Below, in pieces: positions 8,310 through 18,061 of a stretch of 64,000 nucleotides of DNA. Both the position numbers and the translations under genes were made by a program. Under the pieces are notes generated by a model. It saw only the letters and a list, made by a program, of their open reading frames with translations, made no database searches and was not told the origin of the DNA. The first letter of the stretch is position 1. The number at the start of each line of letters is the position of its first letter. Source of the stretch: Pseudomonas sp. LFM046 (GTDB taxonomy: Bacteria; Pseudomonadota; Gammaproteobacteria; Pseudomonadales; Pseudomonadaceae); NCBI RefSeq assembly GCF_000949385.2, contig NZ_JYKO02000001.1, forward strand, positions 186,001 through 250,000. The letters run 5' to 3'.

Positions 8310-11300
8310 ATGACTGATCGGCACGACTACGTCGCCCTCGAGTGGGTAAAGGGCGAGATCGCGGAAACCCTGAAGCAGGCACGACATGCCCTTGAGGCTT
8401 TCGTCGAAAACCCGCAGGACCCGACGCGCATGCGTTTCTGCCTGACCTATATCCATCAGGTCCAGGGCACGCTGCAGATGGTCGAGTTCTACGGCGCGGC
8501 CCTGCTTGCCGAGGAAATGGAACGCCTGGCCCACGCCCTGATGGAAGGCCGCACGGCCAACCGTGGCGAGGCCCTGGAAGTGCTGATGCAGGCCATCCTG
8601 CAACTGCCGCCCTACCTGGACCGCATCCAGAGCGCCCGCCGCGACCTGCCCATGGTCCTGCTGCCGCTGCTCAACGACCTGCGCGCCGCCCGCGGTGACA
8701 ACCTGCTGTCGGAAACCAGCCTGTTCGCCCCGGACCTGTCCAGCGTGATGCCGGCACTGTCCATGGACAGCCTGGCACGCATGCGCACCGCCGAGCTGCC
8801 GGTGCTGCTGCGCAAACTGCGGCAGATGTTGCAGACCGCCCTGGTGGGCGTAATCCGCAATCAGGACCTGGCCGCCAACCTCGGCTACATGGCGCGGGTC
8901 TTCGCCCGCCTCGAATCCCTCTGTCAGGACGCCCCCCTCGGCGCACTCTGGCAAATCGCTTCCGGCCTGGTGGAAGGCCTGGCCAACGGTTCCGTGGTCA
9001 ACGGTTCCTCGGTGCGCAACCTGCTGCGCCAGGTGGACAAGGAACTCAAGCGCCTGCTCGACCAGGGCGCCGATGGCTTCAACCAGGCCGCGCCTGAAGA
9101 GCTGGTGAAGAACCTGCTGTTCTACGTCGCCAAGGCCCCGGCCCAGTCGCCGCGCATCCGCGCCCTCAAGGAGCGCTACCGCCTCGACGACGCCCTGCCG
9201 GACACCGCCGTGGTGGACGAGGAACGTGCTCGCCTCGCCGGCCCCGACCGCGACGCCATGCGTTCGGTGGTCACCGCCCTCTGCGAGGAGCTGGTGCGGG
9301 TCAAGGACAGCCTCGACCTCTTCGTGCGCAGCGACCGCAGCGGCGTCACCGAGCTGGATTCGCTGCTGCCGCCCCTGAAACAGATCGCCGACACCTTGGC
9401 CGTGCTGGGCTTCGGCCAGCCGCGCAAGGTGATCCTCGACCAGATCGACGTGATCCACGGCCTCTCCCTCGGCCAGCGCGAGCCCAGTGATGCCGTGCTG
9501 ATGGATGTGGCCGGCGCGCTGCTCTACGTCGAAGCGACCCTGGCCGGCATGGTCGGCCCGGCGGAAGAGGGCGCGGCGGAAGAGAGCCACCTGCCCACCA
9601 CCGACGTGGCGCAGATCCACCAACTGGTGATCAAGGAAGCGCGCAACGGCCTGGAACAGGCCAAGGACGCGATCATCGAGTTCATCGCTTCCCAGTGGAA
9701 CCACGAACACCTGGCCCGGGTGCCAGAGCTGCTGACTCAGGCCCGTGGCGGCCTGGCGATGATCCCGCTGCCCCGCGCCGCCGCCCTGCTGGCAGCCTGC
9801 AACCGCTACATCCAGGAACAGCTCCTGGCGCGCAAGGCCGTGCCCAACTGGCAGAGCCTGGACACCCTCGCCGACGCCATCACCAGCGTCGAGTATTACC
9901 TCGAACGCCTGTCCGAGGACCATGCCGCCCAAGGCGACCTGATCCTCGACGTGGCCGAGGAAAGCCTGACCGCCCTGGGCTATCCGGTGCAGGAGAAGCC
10001 CTCCATCCTCGACCAGGTGGAAGAGGAAGAGCCCCTGGCGCCCCTGGCCGACCCGGTGCAGGAAATCGAAGTGCTGGCCGCCGAAGAGTCGGAACTCAGC
10101 CAGCATCTGGACCCGGAAGACCAGCCGGAAGCCGCCATGCCGGAGGCATCCCTCGCCGAGGTGCTGCCCTTCGAGCCCGTCACGCACATTGCTGCGGAAG
10201 AAACACAGGTTGCTGAAAGCGCCGAGCTCAGCCTGGAGGCGCCGCTGGAACCAGCCGCCGACAGCGAGCTGCTGGTTTCCGACGACAACTGGAGCCTGGG
10301 CGAACTGGAAGCTGAGCCGCAGGCGGAAAGCATCGACCTGAGCCTTGATGCTCCTCTGGAGCTGGCCGAAGCCGCGCCGCAGCCGGCCGCCGACGGCGAG
10401 CTGCTGGTTTCCGACGACAGCTGGAGCCTGGGCGAACTGGAAGCCGAGCCGCAGGCGGAAAACATTGATCTGAGCCTCGACGCGCCGCTGGAGCTGGCTG
10501 AAGCCACGCCGCAGCCGGCCGCCGACGGCGAGCTGCTGGTCTCTGACGACAACTGGAGCCTGGGCGAACTGGTTACCGGACCCCAGGCCGAAACTATTGA
10601 TCTCAGCCTCGACGCTCCCCTGGAACTGGCTGAAGCCACGCCGCAGCCGGCCGTCGACGGCGAGCTGCTGGTCTCTGACGACAACTGGAGCCTGGGCGAG
10701 CTGGATACCGGACTCCAGGCCGAAACTATTGATCTCAGCCTCGACGCTCCCCTGGAACTGGCTGAAGCCACGCCGCAGCCGGCCGTCGACGGCGAGCTGT
10801 TGGTCTCCGACGACAACTGGAGCCTGGGCGAACTGGTTACCGGACCCCAGGCGGAAAGCATCGACTTCAGCCTGGACGCGCCGCTGGAACTGGACGGCGA
10901 GTCGGTGCTGGCACTGGAGCCCGCCCTTGAGCTGGGCGACGGCGATGCCTTGCCGAGCCTCGACCTGGCCGAGCTGGACAGCCTGCCCGCCGAGGCAGAA
11001 GTGCCGGAGGCGGAGGAGGGCGAATTGCTCGACTTGAGCCTCGAAACCCCGCTGGATTTCGAGGACGGCCAGCCGCTGCCCAGCTTCGACCTGGCCGATC
11101 TGGAAGAGCTGCCGCCGGCGCTGCCGGGTGACCAGCCCGGCCTCGACATGCCGGCGCAAGCCGCCGACGCCTTGCCGAGCCTGGACTTCGACGAGCTGGA
11201 TGCCCTGGCCGGTGGCGAACCGATCGCCGAACTGGATTCCCTGAGCCTGGAAGAGCTCCCGGCGCCCCTGGAGTGGGATGAGGCCGCCCTTGCCGAACTC

Positions 11301-14300
11301 GGCCTGCCCGAGGTGGAACTACCCGCTGCGCCGGAAGGGCCCGTGGCGGAAGAACCCGCCGCCGAGCGTCCGCTGTCCCTGGCTGAGGTGATGGCCGTGC
11401 CGGTGCCGGCGTTCAACCCGCCCGCCCGTGACGTGCCGCCCAGCCTGCTGCCGCCGCCCGCCGACGAAGAGCCGATTGAAGACGAGCTGCAGGAAGTCTT
11501 CATCGAGGAGGCCGGCGAGGTGCTGGAAACCCTCGCCGAGTACCTGCCGCGCTGGCGTGCCGACAGCAACGACCGCGATGCCCTGGGCGAAGTGCGCCGC
11601 GCCTTCCACACCCTCAAGGGCAGTGGCCGGATGGTGCGCGCCCTGATCATCGGCGAGCTTTGCTGGTCGGTGGAAAACCTGCTGAACCGCGTGCTCGACC
11701 GCAGCATCGGTGCCGATGAACCGGTGCAACAGGTGGTTCAGGACGTGGTCGACCTGCTGCCGGAACTGGTCGAGGAATACGCCGCCAAGGCCCAACGCCA
11801 GCGTGACGATGTCGACTTGCTGGCCGCCACGGCTCACGCCCTGGCCAAGGGGCAGAGCCTCCCAAAATCTGACGCCCCGGGTTCAGAGCAGGCCGTCGAG
11901 CCCGCGGGCGAGCTGCATGCTCCTGTCATCACCGAAAGTGGCGAAGCGCTGGACCCGCAGTTGCTGGAAATCTTCCGCAACGAGGCCGAGCTGCACCTGG
12001 ACACCCTCGCCGGCTTCCTCAAAGCCTGCGACCAGGAACTGCCCCAGCCGGTGAGTGACGACCTCCAGCGCGCCCTGCACACCCTCAAGGGCAGCGCGCA
12101 CATGGCGGGCATCCTGCCCATCGCCGAGATCGCCACGCCGCTGGAAAAAATGGCCAAGGAGTTCAAGACCAACCTGCTCAGCGTCGACCTCTCCGAGGCC
12201 GAACTGCTGCGCGAGGCCCTGGGCCTGTTGCGCCAGGGTGTGGCCCAGCTGGAGAGCACGCCGCTGGTGACCGTCCCCGGTACCGAGGCCCTGCTGGACC
12301 GTGTGCGCCAGCTGCACCAGAACCGCCTGGAGGCCGCTGCCGCCAGCCGTCGCGACGACAAGGGAGAATCCCGCGATCCGCAGATGATTTCCCTGTTCCT
12401 CGCCGAGGGCATGGACATTCTGCTGGATGCCGAAGACCTGCTGCGCCGCTGGCGCGAGCATCCGGCGGAGCGCCAGGAGCTGGGCGCGCTGCTGGAAGAA
12501 CTGGCTACCCTCGGCCGGGGTGCCGAGATGGCCGAACTGCCGCAGATCGAAGAACTCTGCGAGGCCCTGCTGGATATCTATGGCGCCGTGGACGAAGGCA
12601 GCCTGCCGGTCAGCGAGCGCTTCTTCAGTGAGGCCGAGGCTGCCCATGAAGCCCTGATCGGCATGATGGATCAGGTGGCCGCAGCCCTTGAGGTTACCCC
12701 CCAGCCCGAACGGGCCCAGGCCCTGCGTGACCTCCTGCAGGACGTGGTGGACCCGGCGGCGCTGGCGCTGCTGGAACCCGATGCCGCGCCCGCGCTGGAC
12801 GTCGAGGAGCTGGATGGCGCCCTGGCCGACTGGGCGCCTGCCGAAGCCACCCCGCCGCTGCCGGAGTTGGCGGAAGAACCCGTGGCGCTGCGCGAAGTCA
12901 CCGTGCCGGAGCTGGCCGCCTTCGATCCGACAGACGAGTCCGCCACCGTGCCCCTGGATGACGTGCCGGCGGCGCTGGACGAAGAGATGGTGGACATCTT
13001 CCTCGAAGAGGCGGTGGACATCCTCGACAGCGCCGGCAAGGCCCTGGAGCGCTGGCTCGGCGAGCCGGACAACAAGCCGGCCCTGCAGGCCCTGCAACGG
13101 GACCTGCACACCCTCAAGGGTGGCGCCCGCATGGCCGAGATCCGTCCCATCGGCGACCTCGCCCATGAGCTGGAGTCCCTTTACGAAGGCCTGGTAGACC
13201 GCCGCTACAGCCCATCGCCGCGCCTCGCCGGCCTGCTGCAAAGCAGCCACGACTGCCTGGCCGCGTTGCTGGATCAGCTCCAGGCCCGTCGCGCCCTCAC
13301 CGATCCGCTGCAACTGATCCAGGACATCCGTGGCTACCGCCAGGGTGGCGCCCAGAGCCTGTCGGCGGCCGTGGTGCAGCCGATGCCCGACTTCGAAGCC
13401 TTCGACGACGAAGAGGCCGAGGGCGAAGACCTCATCGATCTCCACGAGCCGCTGGATGCCGCCAATGACGAGCTGGATGACATCGCGTCCGGCCTGCTGG
13501 AGCAGCCCGATGCCGAAGTCGCCCTCGACGAACCGCTGCCACTGAAGACCGCCGCAGAACCGGCCGCCCACAGCGCGCCCGAACTTCAGGTTTTCGGCAG
13601 CGAGCAAGACCCGGAGCTGGTGGAAATCTTCCTTGAGGAGGGTTTCGACATCCTCGACAGTGCCGGCGCTTCCTTGCAGCGCTGGATCGAGGACCCGGAC
13701 AACAGCCTCGAAGTCGAGGCCCTGCAGCGGGACCTGCACACCCTCAAGGGCGGTGCGCGGATGGCCGAAATCGGCCCCATCGGCGACCTCGCCCATGAAC
13801 TGGAATTCCTCTACGAAGGCCTCTGCGGTGGCCGCCTGCGCGCCAGCCCGGCACTGTTCGGCCTGCTCCAGTCCTGTCAGGACCGCTTGAGCGAAATGCT
13901 CGACGCGGTGCGCGCGCGCCGTCCGCTGCCGGAAGGCCGGTCGCTGATCGAGGCCATCCAGCGCTGGCGGACCAACCCCGACGAGCAACTGAGCGTGCCC
14001 ACCAGCGTGCACTTGCAGCCGGCGGTGGAAGACGACCTGGATACGGTGGCCGAGGCCGACATTCTCGACATCTTCCTGGAAGAGGCCGACGACCTGCTGG
14101 AGGCCATGGAAACCGCCATCGGCCGCTGGGAAGAGGCGCGCGAGGATGGCGCCCATCTCGAAGAACTGCTGCGAGTCCTGCATACCCTCAAGGGCGGTGC
14201 GCGACTGGCCGGGCAGAAGCGTCTGGGCGACCTCACCCATGACCTGGAACAACACCTGATCGAGGCCCAGCAACAGGGCGCGCCCTGGCCGGAAAGCCTG

Positions 14301-16397
14301 TTCCTCGATGTGCAGTCCGGCTATGAGGGCCTGCAGGCGGAGCTGGAAGAGCTGCGCCAGCAATTGAATCGGAGCCTGGCTGAAGACCTGCCGGCACCGG
14401 CCCACGCCCCGGTGCCGAATGCACCGGAAGCGCCCCAACTGAGCAGCCCGATCGTGGCCGCCAGCGTGCAGCCCTTGGTCGTCAGCGAAGAGCGCGTGCT
14501 GCCTTTCGTCCGGCGTGCCCAGGAAGCCGCCCAGGATGCTGCGGCGCGTCGCGCCCCCCAGGAACTGGTGAAGGTGCCGGCGGAGCTGTTGGAAGGTCTG
14601 GTCAACCTCGCCGGTGAGACCTCCATCTTCCGTGGCCGCGTGGAGCAGCAGGTCAGCGACGTCAGCTTCACCCTGAGTGAAATGGAAGCCACCATCGAGC
14701 GGGTGCGGGACCAACTGCGCCGCCTCGACACCGAAACCCAGGCGCAGATCCTCAGCCGCTACCAGGCCGAGGCCGAGCGCGCGGGCTACGAGGACTTCGA
14801 CCCCCTGGAAATGGACCGCCATTCCCAGCTGCAACAGCTGTCGCGGGCACTGTTCGAATCCGCCTCCGACTTGCTGGACCTGAAGGAAACCCTCGCGGCG
14901 AAGAACCGCGACGCGGAAACCCTGCTGCTGCAACAGGCGCGGGTGAATACCGAGCTGCAGGAAGGCCTGATGCGCACCCGCATGGTGCCCTTCGACCGCC
15001 TGGTGCCGCGTCTGCGCCGTATCGTGCGGCAGGTGGCCAGCGAACTGGGCAAACAGGTGGAGTTCGTCGTCGGCAACGCCGAAGGCGAGATGGACCGCAC
15101 CGTGCTGGAACGCATGGTGGCGCCCCTGGAACACATGCTGCGCAATGCCGTGGACCACGGCATCGAGAATGCCCAGGCACGTCGCGCCGCCGGCAAGTCG
15201 GAGAGCGGCACCATTCGCCTGAACCTCGGGCGCGAGGGGGGCGACATCGTCCTGACCCTGGCCGACGACGGCGCCGGCATCAAGCTGGAAGCGGTGCGCC
15301 GCAAGGCCATCGAGCGCGGCATGATGGACGCCGAGTCGGACCTGTCGGACCACGAGGTGCTGCAATTCATCCTCGAGCCGGGCTTCTCCACCGCCGACAA
15401 GGTCACGCAGATTTCCGGCCGTGGCGTCGGCATGGACGTGGTGCACTCCGAGGTGAAGCAGCTCGGCGGCACCATGAGCATCGACTCCACCCCAGGCGAA
15501 GGCACCCGCTTCCTCATCCACCTGCCGTTCACCGTGTCGGTGAACCGTGCGCTGATGGTGCTGTCCGGCGAGGACCTCTATGCCATCCCGCTGAACACCA
15601 TCGAAGGCATCGTGCGGGTGTCCCCGTACGAGCTGGAGGCCTACTACCAGCCGGATGCGCCGCGCTTCGAATACGCTGGCCAGAACTACGAGCTGAAGTA
15701 CCTGGGCGATCTGCTGAACAACGGCCAGCATCCCAAGCTGGTGGGCCAGGGCCTGCCACTGCCGGTGATCCTGGTGCGCTCCAGCGAACATGCCATGGCA
15801 GTGCAGGTCGACTCCCTGTTGGGTTCCCGCGAAATCGTGGTGAAGGGCCTCGGCCCGCAATTCGCCGGGGTGCACGGCATCTCCGGCGCCACCATCCTCG
15901 GTGACGGCCGCGTGGTGGTGATCCTCGACCTGCTGGCCACCATCCGCTCGCGCCACGCGCACCTGGTCCAGCCGCAACTGCGCTCGGCCAGTGCCAACCT
16001 GTTGCCGGTGGAAACGGACGTCGAGCGTCCGCCGCTGGTGATGGTGGTGGACGACTCGGTGACCGTACGCAAGGTCACCAGCCGCCTGCTGGAGCGCAAC
16101 GGCATGAACGTGCTCACCGCGAAGGATGGGGTGGACGCCATCTCCCTGCTGCAGGAGCAGCGCCCGGACATCATGCTGCTGGACATCGAGATGCCGCGCA
16201 TGGACGGCTTCGAGGTGGCCACCCTGGTACGCCACGATGAGCGCCTGAAGGATCTGCCAATCATCATGATTACCTCGCGTACCGGCGAGAAACACCGCGA
16301 GCGCGCCATGGCCATCGGCGTCAACGACTACCTGGGCAAGCCGTACCAGGAGTCCCTGCTGCTCGAAACCATCCAGCATCTGGTCAAACGGACATGA
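8310..16397 (+). CDS. chpA: ChpA, giant hybrid CheA-type histidine kinase with multiple phosphotransfer modules
   Basis: A 2,695-residue protein, the kinase of the Pil-Chp system. Degenerate phosphotransfer-like modules lie at about residues 1-110 (IHQVQG, H49) and 430-550. A Glu/Leu/Ala-rich linker at about 560-1040 contains five 44-residue tandem repeats. Canonical Hpt motifs follow: HTLKGSGRMV (H1100), HTLKGSAHMAG (H1257), HTLKGGARMAE (H1600 and H1810) and HTLKGGARLAG (H1958). A module with Thr in place of His is near residue 1400. Then come the dimerisation region (from about 2085), an ATPase domain with the N-box LRNAVDHGIE near 2280, a CheW domain (about 2415-2560) and a receiver (about 2575-2690, phosphoacceptor D2625). 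As I recall, P. aeruginosa ChpA is about 200 residues shorter; the repeats explain most of the difference. The chpA stop overlaps the chpB start. Confidence 0.97.
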   Translation: MTDRHDYVALEWVKGEIAETLKQARHALEAFVENPQDPTRMRFCLTYIHQVQGTLQMVEFYGAALLAEEMERLAHALMEGRTANRGEALEVLMQAILQLPPYLDRIQSARRDLPMVLLPLLNDLRAARGDNLLSETSLFAPDLSSVMPALSMDSLARMRTAELPVLLRKLRQMLQTALVGVIRNQDLAANLGYMARVFARLESLCQDAPLGALWQIASGLVEGLANGSVVNGSSVRNLLRQVDKELKRLLDQGADGFNQAAPEELVKNLLFYVAKAPAQSPRIRALKERYRLDDALPDTAVVDEERARLAGPDRDAMRSVVTALCEELVRVKDSLDLFVRSDRSGVTELDSLLPPLKQIADTLAVLGFGQPRKVILDQIDVIHGLSLGQREPSDAVLMDVAGALLYVEATLAGMVGPAEEGAAEESHLPTTDVAQIHQLVIKEARNGLEQAKDAIIEFIASQWNHEHLARVPELLTQARGGLAMIPLPRAAALLAACNRYIQEQLLARKAVPNWQSLDTLADAITSVEYYLERLSEDHAAQGDLILDVAEESLTALGYPVQEKPSILDQVEEEEPLAPLADPVQEIEVLAAEESELSQHLDPEDQPEAAMPEASLAEVLPFEPVTHIAAEETQVAESAELSLEAPLEPAADSELLVSDDNWSLGELEAEPQAESIDLSLDAPLELAEAAPQPAADGELLVSDDSWSLGELEAEPQAENIDLSLDAPLELAEATPQPAADGELLVSDDNWSLGELVTGPQAETIDLSLDAPLELAEATPQPAVDGELLVSDDNWSLGELDTGLQAETIDLSLDAPLELAEATPQPAVDGELLVSDDNWSLGELVTGPQAESIDFSLDAPLELDGESVLALEPALELGDGDALPSLDLAELDSLPAEAEVPEAEEGELLDLSLETPLDFEDGQPLPSFDLADLEELPPALPGDQPGLDMPAQAADALPSLDFDELDALAGGEPIAELDSLSLEELPAPLEWDEAALAELGLPEVELPAAPEGPVAEEPAAERPLSLAEVMAVPVPAFNPPARDVPPSLLPPPADEEPIEDELQEVFIEEAGEVLETLAEYLPRWRADSNDRDALGEVRRAFHTLKGSGRMVRALIIGELCWSVENLLNRVLDRSIGADEPVQQVVQDVVDLLPELVEEYAAKAQRQRDDVDLLAATAHALAKGQSLPKSDAPGSEQAVEPAGELHAPVITESGEALDPQLLEIFRNEAELHLDTLAGFLKACDQELPQPVSDDLQRALHTLKGSAHMAGILPIAEIATPLEKMAKEFKTNLLSVDLSEAELLREALGLLRQGVAQLESTPLVTVPGTEALLDRVRQLHQNRLEAAAASRRDDKGESRDPQMISLFLAEGMDILLDAEDLLRRWREHPAERQELGALLEELATLGRGAEMAELPQIEELCEALLDIYGAVDEGSLPVSERFFSEAEAAHEALIGMMDQVAAALEVTPQPERAQALRDLLQDVVDPAALALLEPDAAPALDVEELDGALADWAPAEATPPLPELAEEPVALREVTVPELAAFDPTDESATVPLDDVPAALDEEMVDIFLEEAVDILDSAGKALERWLGEPDNKPALQALQRDLHTLKGGARMAEIRPIGDLAHELESLYEGLVDRRYSPSPRLAGLLQSSHDCLAALLDQLQARRALTDPLQLIQDIRGYRQGGAQSLSAAVVQPMPDFEAFDDEEAEGEDLIDLHEPLDAANDELDDIASGLLEQPDAEVALDEPLPLKTAAEPAAHSAPELQVFGSEQDPELVEIFLEEGFDILDSAGASLQRWIEDPDNSLEVEALQRDLHTLKGGARMAEIGPIGDLAHELEFLYEGLCGGRLRASPALFGLLQSCQDRLSEMLDAVRARRPLPEGRSLIEAIQRWRTNPDEQLSVPTSVHLQPAVEDDLDTVAEADILDIFLEEADDLLEAMETAIGRWEEAREDGAHLEELLRVLHTLKGGARLAGQKRLGDLTHDLEQHLIEAQQQGAPWPESLFLDVQSGYEGLQAELEELRQQLNRSLAEDLPAPAHAPVPNAPEAPQLSSPIVAASVQPLVVSEERVLPFVRRAQEAAQDAAARRAPQELVKVPAELLEGLVNLAGETSIFRGRVEQQVSDVSFTLSEMEATIERVRDQLRRLDTETQAQILSRYQAEAERAGYEDFDPLEMDRHSQLQQLSRALFESASDLLDLKETLAAKNRDAETLLLQQARVNTELQEGLMRTRMVPFDRLVPRLRRIVRQVASELGKQVEFVVGNAEGEMDRTVLERMVAPLEHMLRNAVDHGIENAQARRAAGKSESGTIRLNLGREGGDIVLTLADDGAGIKLEAVRRKAIERGMMDAESDLSDHEVLQFILEPGFSTADKVTQISGRGVGMDVVHSEVKQLGGTMSIDSTPGEGTRFLIHLPFTVSVNRALMVLSGEDLYAIPLNTIEGIVRVSPYELEAYYQPDAPRFEYAGQNYELKYLGDLLNNGQHPKLVGQGLPLPVILVRSSEHAMAVQVDSLLGSREIVVKGLGPQFAGVHGISGATILGDGRVVVILDLLATIRSRHAHLVQPQLRSASANLLPVETDVERPPLVMVVDDSVTVRKVTSRLLERNGMNVLTAKDGVDAISLLQEQRPDIMLLDIEMPRMDGFEVATLVRHDERLKDLPIIMITSRTGEKHRERAMAIGVNDYLGKPYQESLLLETIQHLVKRT
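10266..10892 (+). repeat. Five in-frame tandem repeats of 132 bases (44 residues) inside chpA
   Basis: Units begin at 10266, 10398, 10530, 10662 and 10794, exactly 132 bases apart, each starting ELLVSDD(N/S)WSLGEL. The fifth unit stops after about 33 residues. Units three to five are very close at DNA level, with runs such as GGCGAGCTGCTGGTCTCTGA shared, which points to recent expansion. The unit is acidic with a Trp and an SLDAPLEL tail. The period is a multiple of three, so gain or loss of units keeps the frame. Confidence 0.96.
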
Positions 16398-17413
16398 CAG
16401 AGAAGACTTCCGCACGCATTGCCGTACTCGCCGACACTTCGCTGCAGCGCCATGTGCTGCAGCAGGCCCTGACCGGCAATGGTTACCAGGTCGTGCTCAA
16501 CAGTGACCCCGCCCGGCTCGATGAAGAAGCCCTGACGGCCTGCGAGACGGACCTCTGGCTGGTGGACCTGGCGATGTCCGAGGATTCGCCCCTGGTGGAC
16601 AACCTGCTGGAGCGCGCCAGCGCGCCGGTGCTATTCGGCGAGGGCCACGCTCCGGAGCGCCATTCCGAGCACTATCCGCGTTGGGAGCGGCGCCTGTTCG
16701 GCAAGCTCAAGCACCTGGTGGGCGACCCGGCGGTGGCCGTGGGCCCGAGCCTGGAGACCCTGCTGGCCGAAGCCCAGCGCCCCTCGCGCCTGGATCTGCC
16801 CAAGGCCCTGGCGGATACCCCGCTGGTGGCGGGTGAGCCGGCCCGGCAGGTCTGGCTGCTGGCGGCCTCGCTAGGGGGGCCGGCGGCGGTGAAGGCATTC
16901 CTCGACGCCCTGCCCGGTGGCCTGCCCATTGGTTTCCTCTACGCCCAGCACATCGATCCCAGCTTCGAGGGCGTCTTGCCCCAGGCGGTGGGCCGCCACA
17001 GCCAGTGGCACGTCAACCAGGCCCGCCCAGGCGATGCCGTGCGTTGCGGTGAAGTGGTGGTGGTGCCCATCAGCCGCGAACTGAACTTCGCCGACGACGG
17101 CCGCATGCTGGTGGGCGATCGCCCCTGGCCGGAACCCTACAGCCCCTCCATCGACCAGGCCATGCTCAACCTGGGCCAGCATTTCGGCGCCTTGTGCGGT
17201 GTCATCGCGTTCAGCGGCATGGGCAGCGACGGCAGTGCCGCCGCCGCTTACCTGCGCCGCCAGGGCGGTTTGATCTGGACCCAGAGCACCGACAGCTGTG
17301 CCTGCCCGAGCATGCCGGACAGCCTGCGAGAAGGCGGATACAGCAGCTTCAGTGGCGATCCGCGCGAACTGGCCGCGGCGCTGGTGGAGCATCTGGCCGC
17401 GCAGGTCAGCTAA
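16394..17413 (+). CDS. chpB: ChpB, CheB-type methylesterase with degenerate receiver
   Basis: A 339-residue protein. The C-terminal CheB catalytic domain (about 150-335) shows the active-site Ser segment LLAASLGGPAAVKAF, the His in FLYAQHIDPSFEGVLP and the Asp loop FSGMGSDGSAAA. It is expected to remove methyl groups from PilJ, opposing PilK. The N-terminal about 110 residues have receiver length but lack the acidic pair (VLADTSLQRH) and a normal phosphorylation segment (WLVDLAMSEDSP), so activation by phosphorylation is doubtful; this is my reading of the residues. The ATG overlaps the chpA stop by four bases (ATGA), which implies translational coupling. Confidence 0.93.
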   Translation: MTEKTSARIAVLADTSLQRHVLQQALTGNGYQVVLNSDPARLDEEALTACETDLWLVDLAMSEDSPLVDNLLERASAPVLFGEGHAPERHSEHYPRWERRLFGKLKHLVGDPAVAVGPSLETLLAEAQRPSRLDLPKALADTPLVAGEPARQVWLLAASLGGPAAVKAFLDALPGGLPIGFLYAQHIDPSFEGVLPQAVGRHSQWHVNQARPGDAVRCGEVVVVPISRELNFADDGRMLVGDRPWPEPYSPSIDQAMLNLGQHFGALCGVIAFSGMGSDGSAAAAYLRRQGGLIWTQSTDSCACPSMPDSLREGGYSSFSGDPRELAAALVEHLAAQVS

Positions 17414-17426
17414 CCCAGGACTTTCC

Positions 17427-17897
17427 ATGAGCCAAGCCGTTACCACCCAAAACAGTGCCAGCAGCCTTACCGGGCTGCTGTTGCCGCTGTCCGATCGTAC
17501 CCTGCTGGTGCCCAACGTGGCCCTGGCCGAACTCATCCCCTACCGCGCGCCCCAGGCGACGCCGGGCCTGCCGACCTGGTTGCTGGGCCAGGTGGCCTGG
17601 CGCGACTTGCGCCTGCCGCTGCTGTCGTTCGAAGCGGCCGCCGGCGGTGAAGCCAAGGTCGGCCCGGGTGCCCGGGTGGCCGTGCTCAACGCCCTTGGCG
17701 GGCGCCCTCATGTGAAATTCATTGCGCTGCTGCTGCAGGGCATCCCCCGCTCCCTGAAGGTGGAAGAAAACCTGCCCCGCGCCAACGCGCCCCTGTCGGT
17801 GATGGAGCTGGAATCGGTGCAACTGGGCACCGAGGTGGCGAAGATCCCCGACCTGATTGCCCTGGAGCAGATGCTGGCGGATGCCGGCCTGATCTGA
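17427..17897 (+). CDS. chpC: ChpC, CheW-like adaptor protein
   Basis: A 156-residue CheW-domain protein. LSDRTLLVPNVALAELIPYR, LLGQVAWRDLRLPLLSFE and HVKFIALLLQGIPRSLKVEE are the recognisable core pieces. In P. aeruginosa ChpC is an accessory adaptor that may link further receptors to ChpA. I chose the ATG at 17427, which gives the compact CheW length; the reading frame is open further upstream but overlaps chpB. It follows chpB by 13 bases. It is the last gene of the operon here: no chpD (AraC-like) or chpE (LysE-like) follows, and the next gene points the other way. Confidence 0.9.
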   Translation: MSQAVTTQNSASSLTGLLLPLSDRTLLVPNVALAELIPYRAPQATPGLPTWLLGQVAWRDLRLPLLSFEAAAGGEAKVGPGARVAVLNALGGRPHVKFIALLLQGIPRSLKVEENLPRANAPLSVMELESVQLGTEVAKIPDLIALEQMLADAGLI

Positions 17898-17925
17898 CTC
17901 AGGCAGCGTTCGGTTGGGCACCGAT

Positions 17926-18027
17926 GGTGGATACAAATAGCGTTATCCACCCTACGCACTGCGGAATCGCGGTGCGCACGGCGCACCCTACGGGACGGCC
18001 TTCACTGTGGGGGCGAATTCATTCGCC
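17926..18027. repeat. Mixed palindromic repeats in the chpC-rsmE gap, including a REP element
   Basis: Three structures sit in the 164-base convergent gap. 17926-17951 is an inverted repeat with arms GGTGGATA and TATCCACC. 17971-17992 is GC-rich and self-complementary around GTGCGCACGGCGCAC. 18007-18027 is a copy of the GGGGGCGAATTCATTCGCC element also seen at 51331, 51404, 51975 and 59271. The two rightward-facing palindromes could also act as transcription end points for chpC and rsmE. Confidence 0.75.
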
Positions 18028-18061
18028 AAGCTGGCCGAAGGGCTGCCCATGAGGCCCGCCC

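Noticed and set aside
10266-10892. Regular repeats considered as a CRISPR array
   Set aside because: Repeats are contiguous 132-base coding units without spacers, in frame inside chpA.
7194-16415. Very long open frames on the minus strand opposite pilJ and chpA (1,321 and 1,510 codons)
   Set aside because: They are shadows of GC-rich codon use in the frames complementary to chpA; composition is His/Gln/Gly-rich and no domain is recognisable, while the plus strand has clear kinase motifs.
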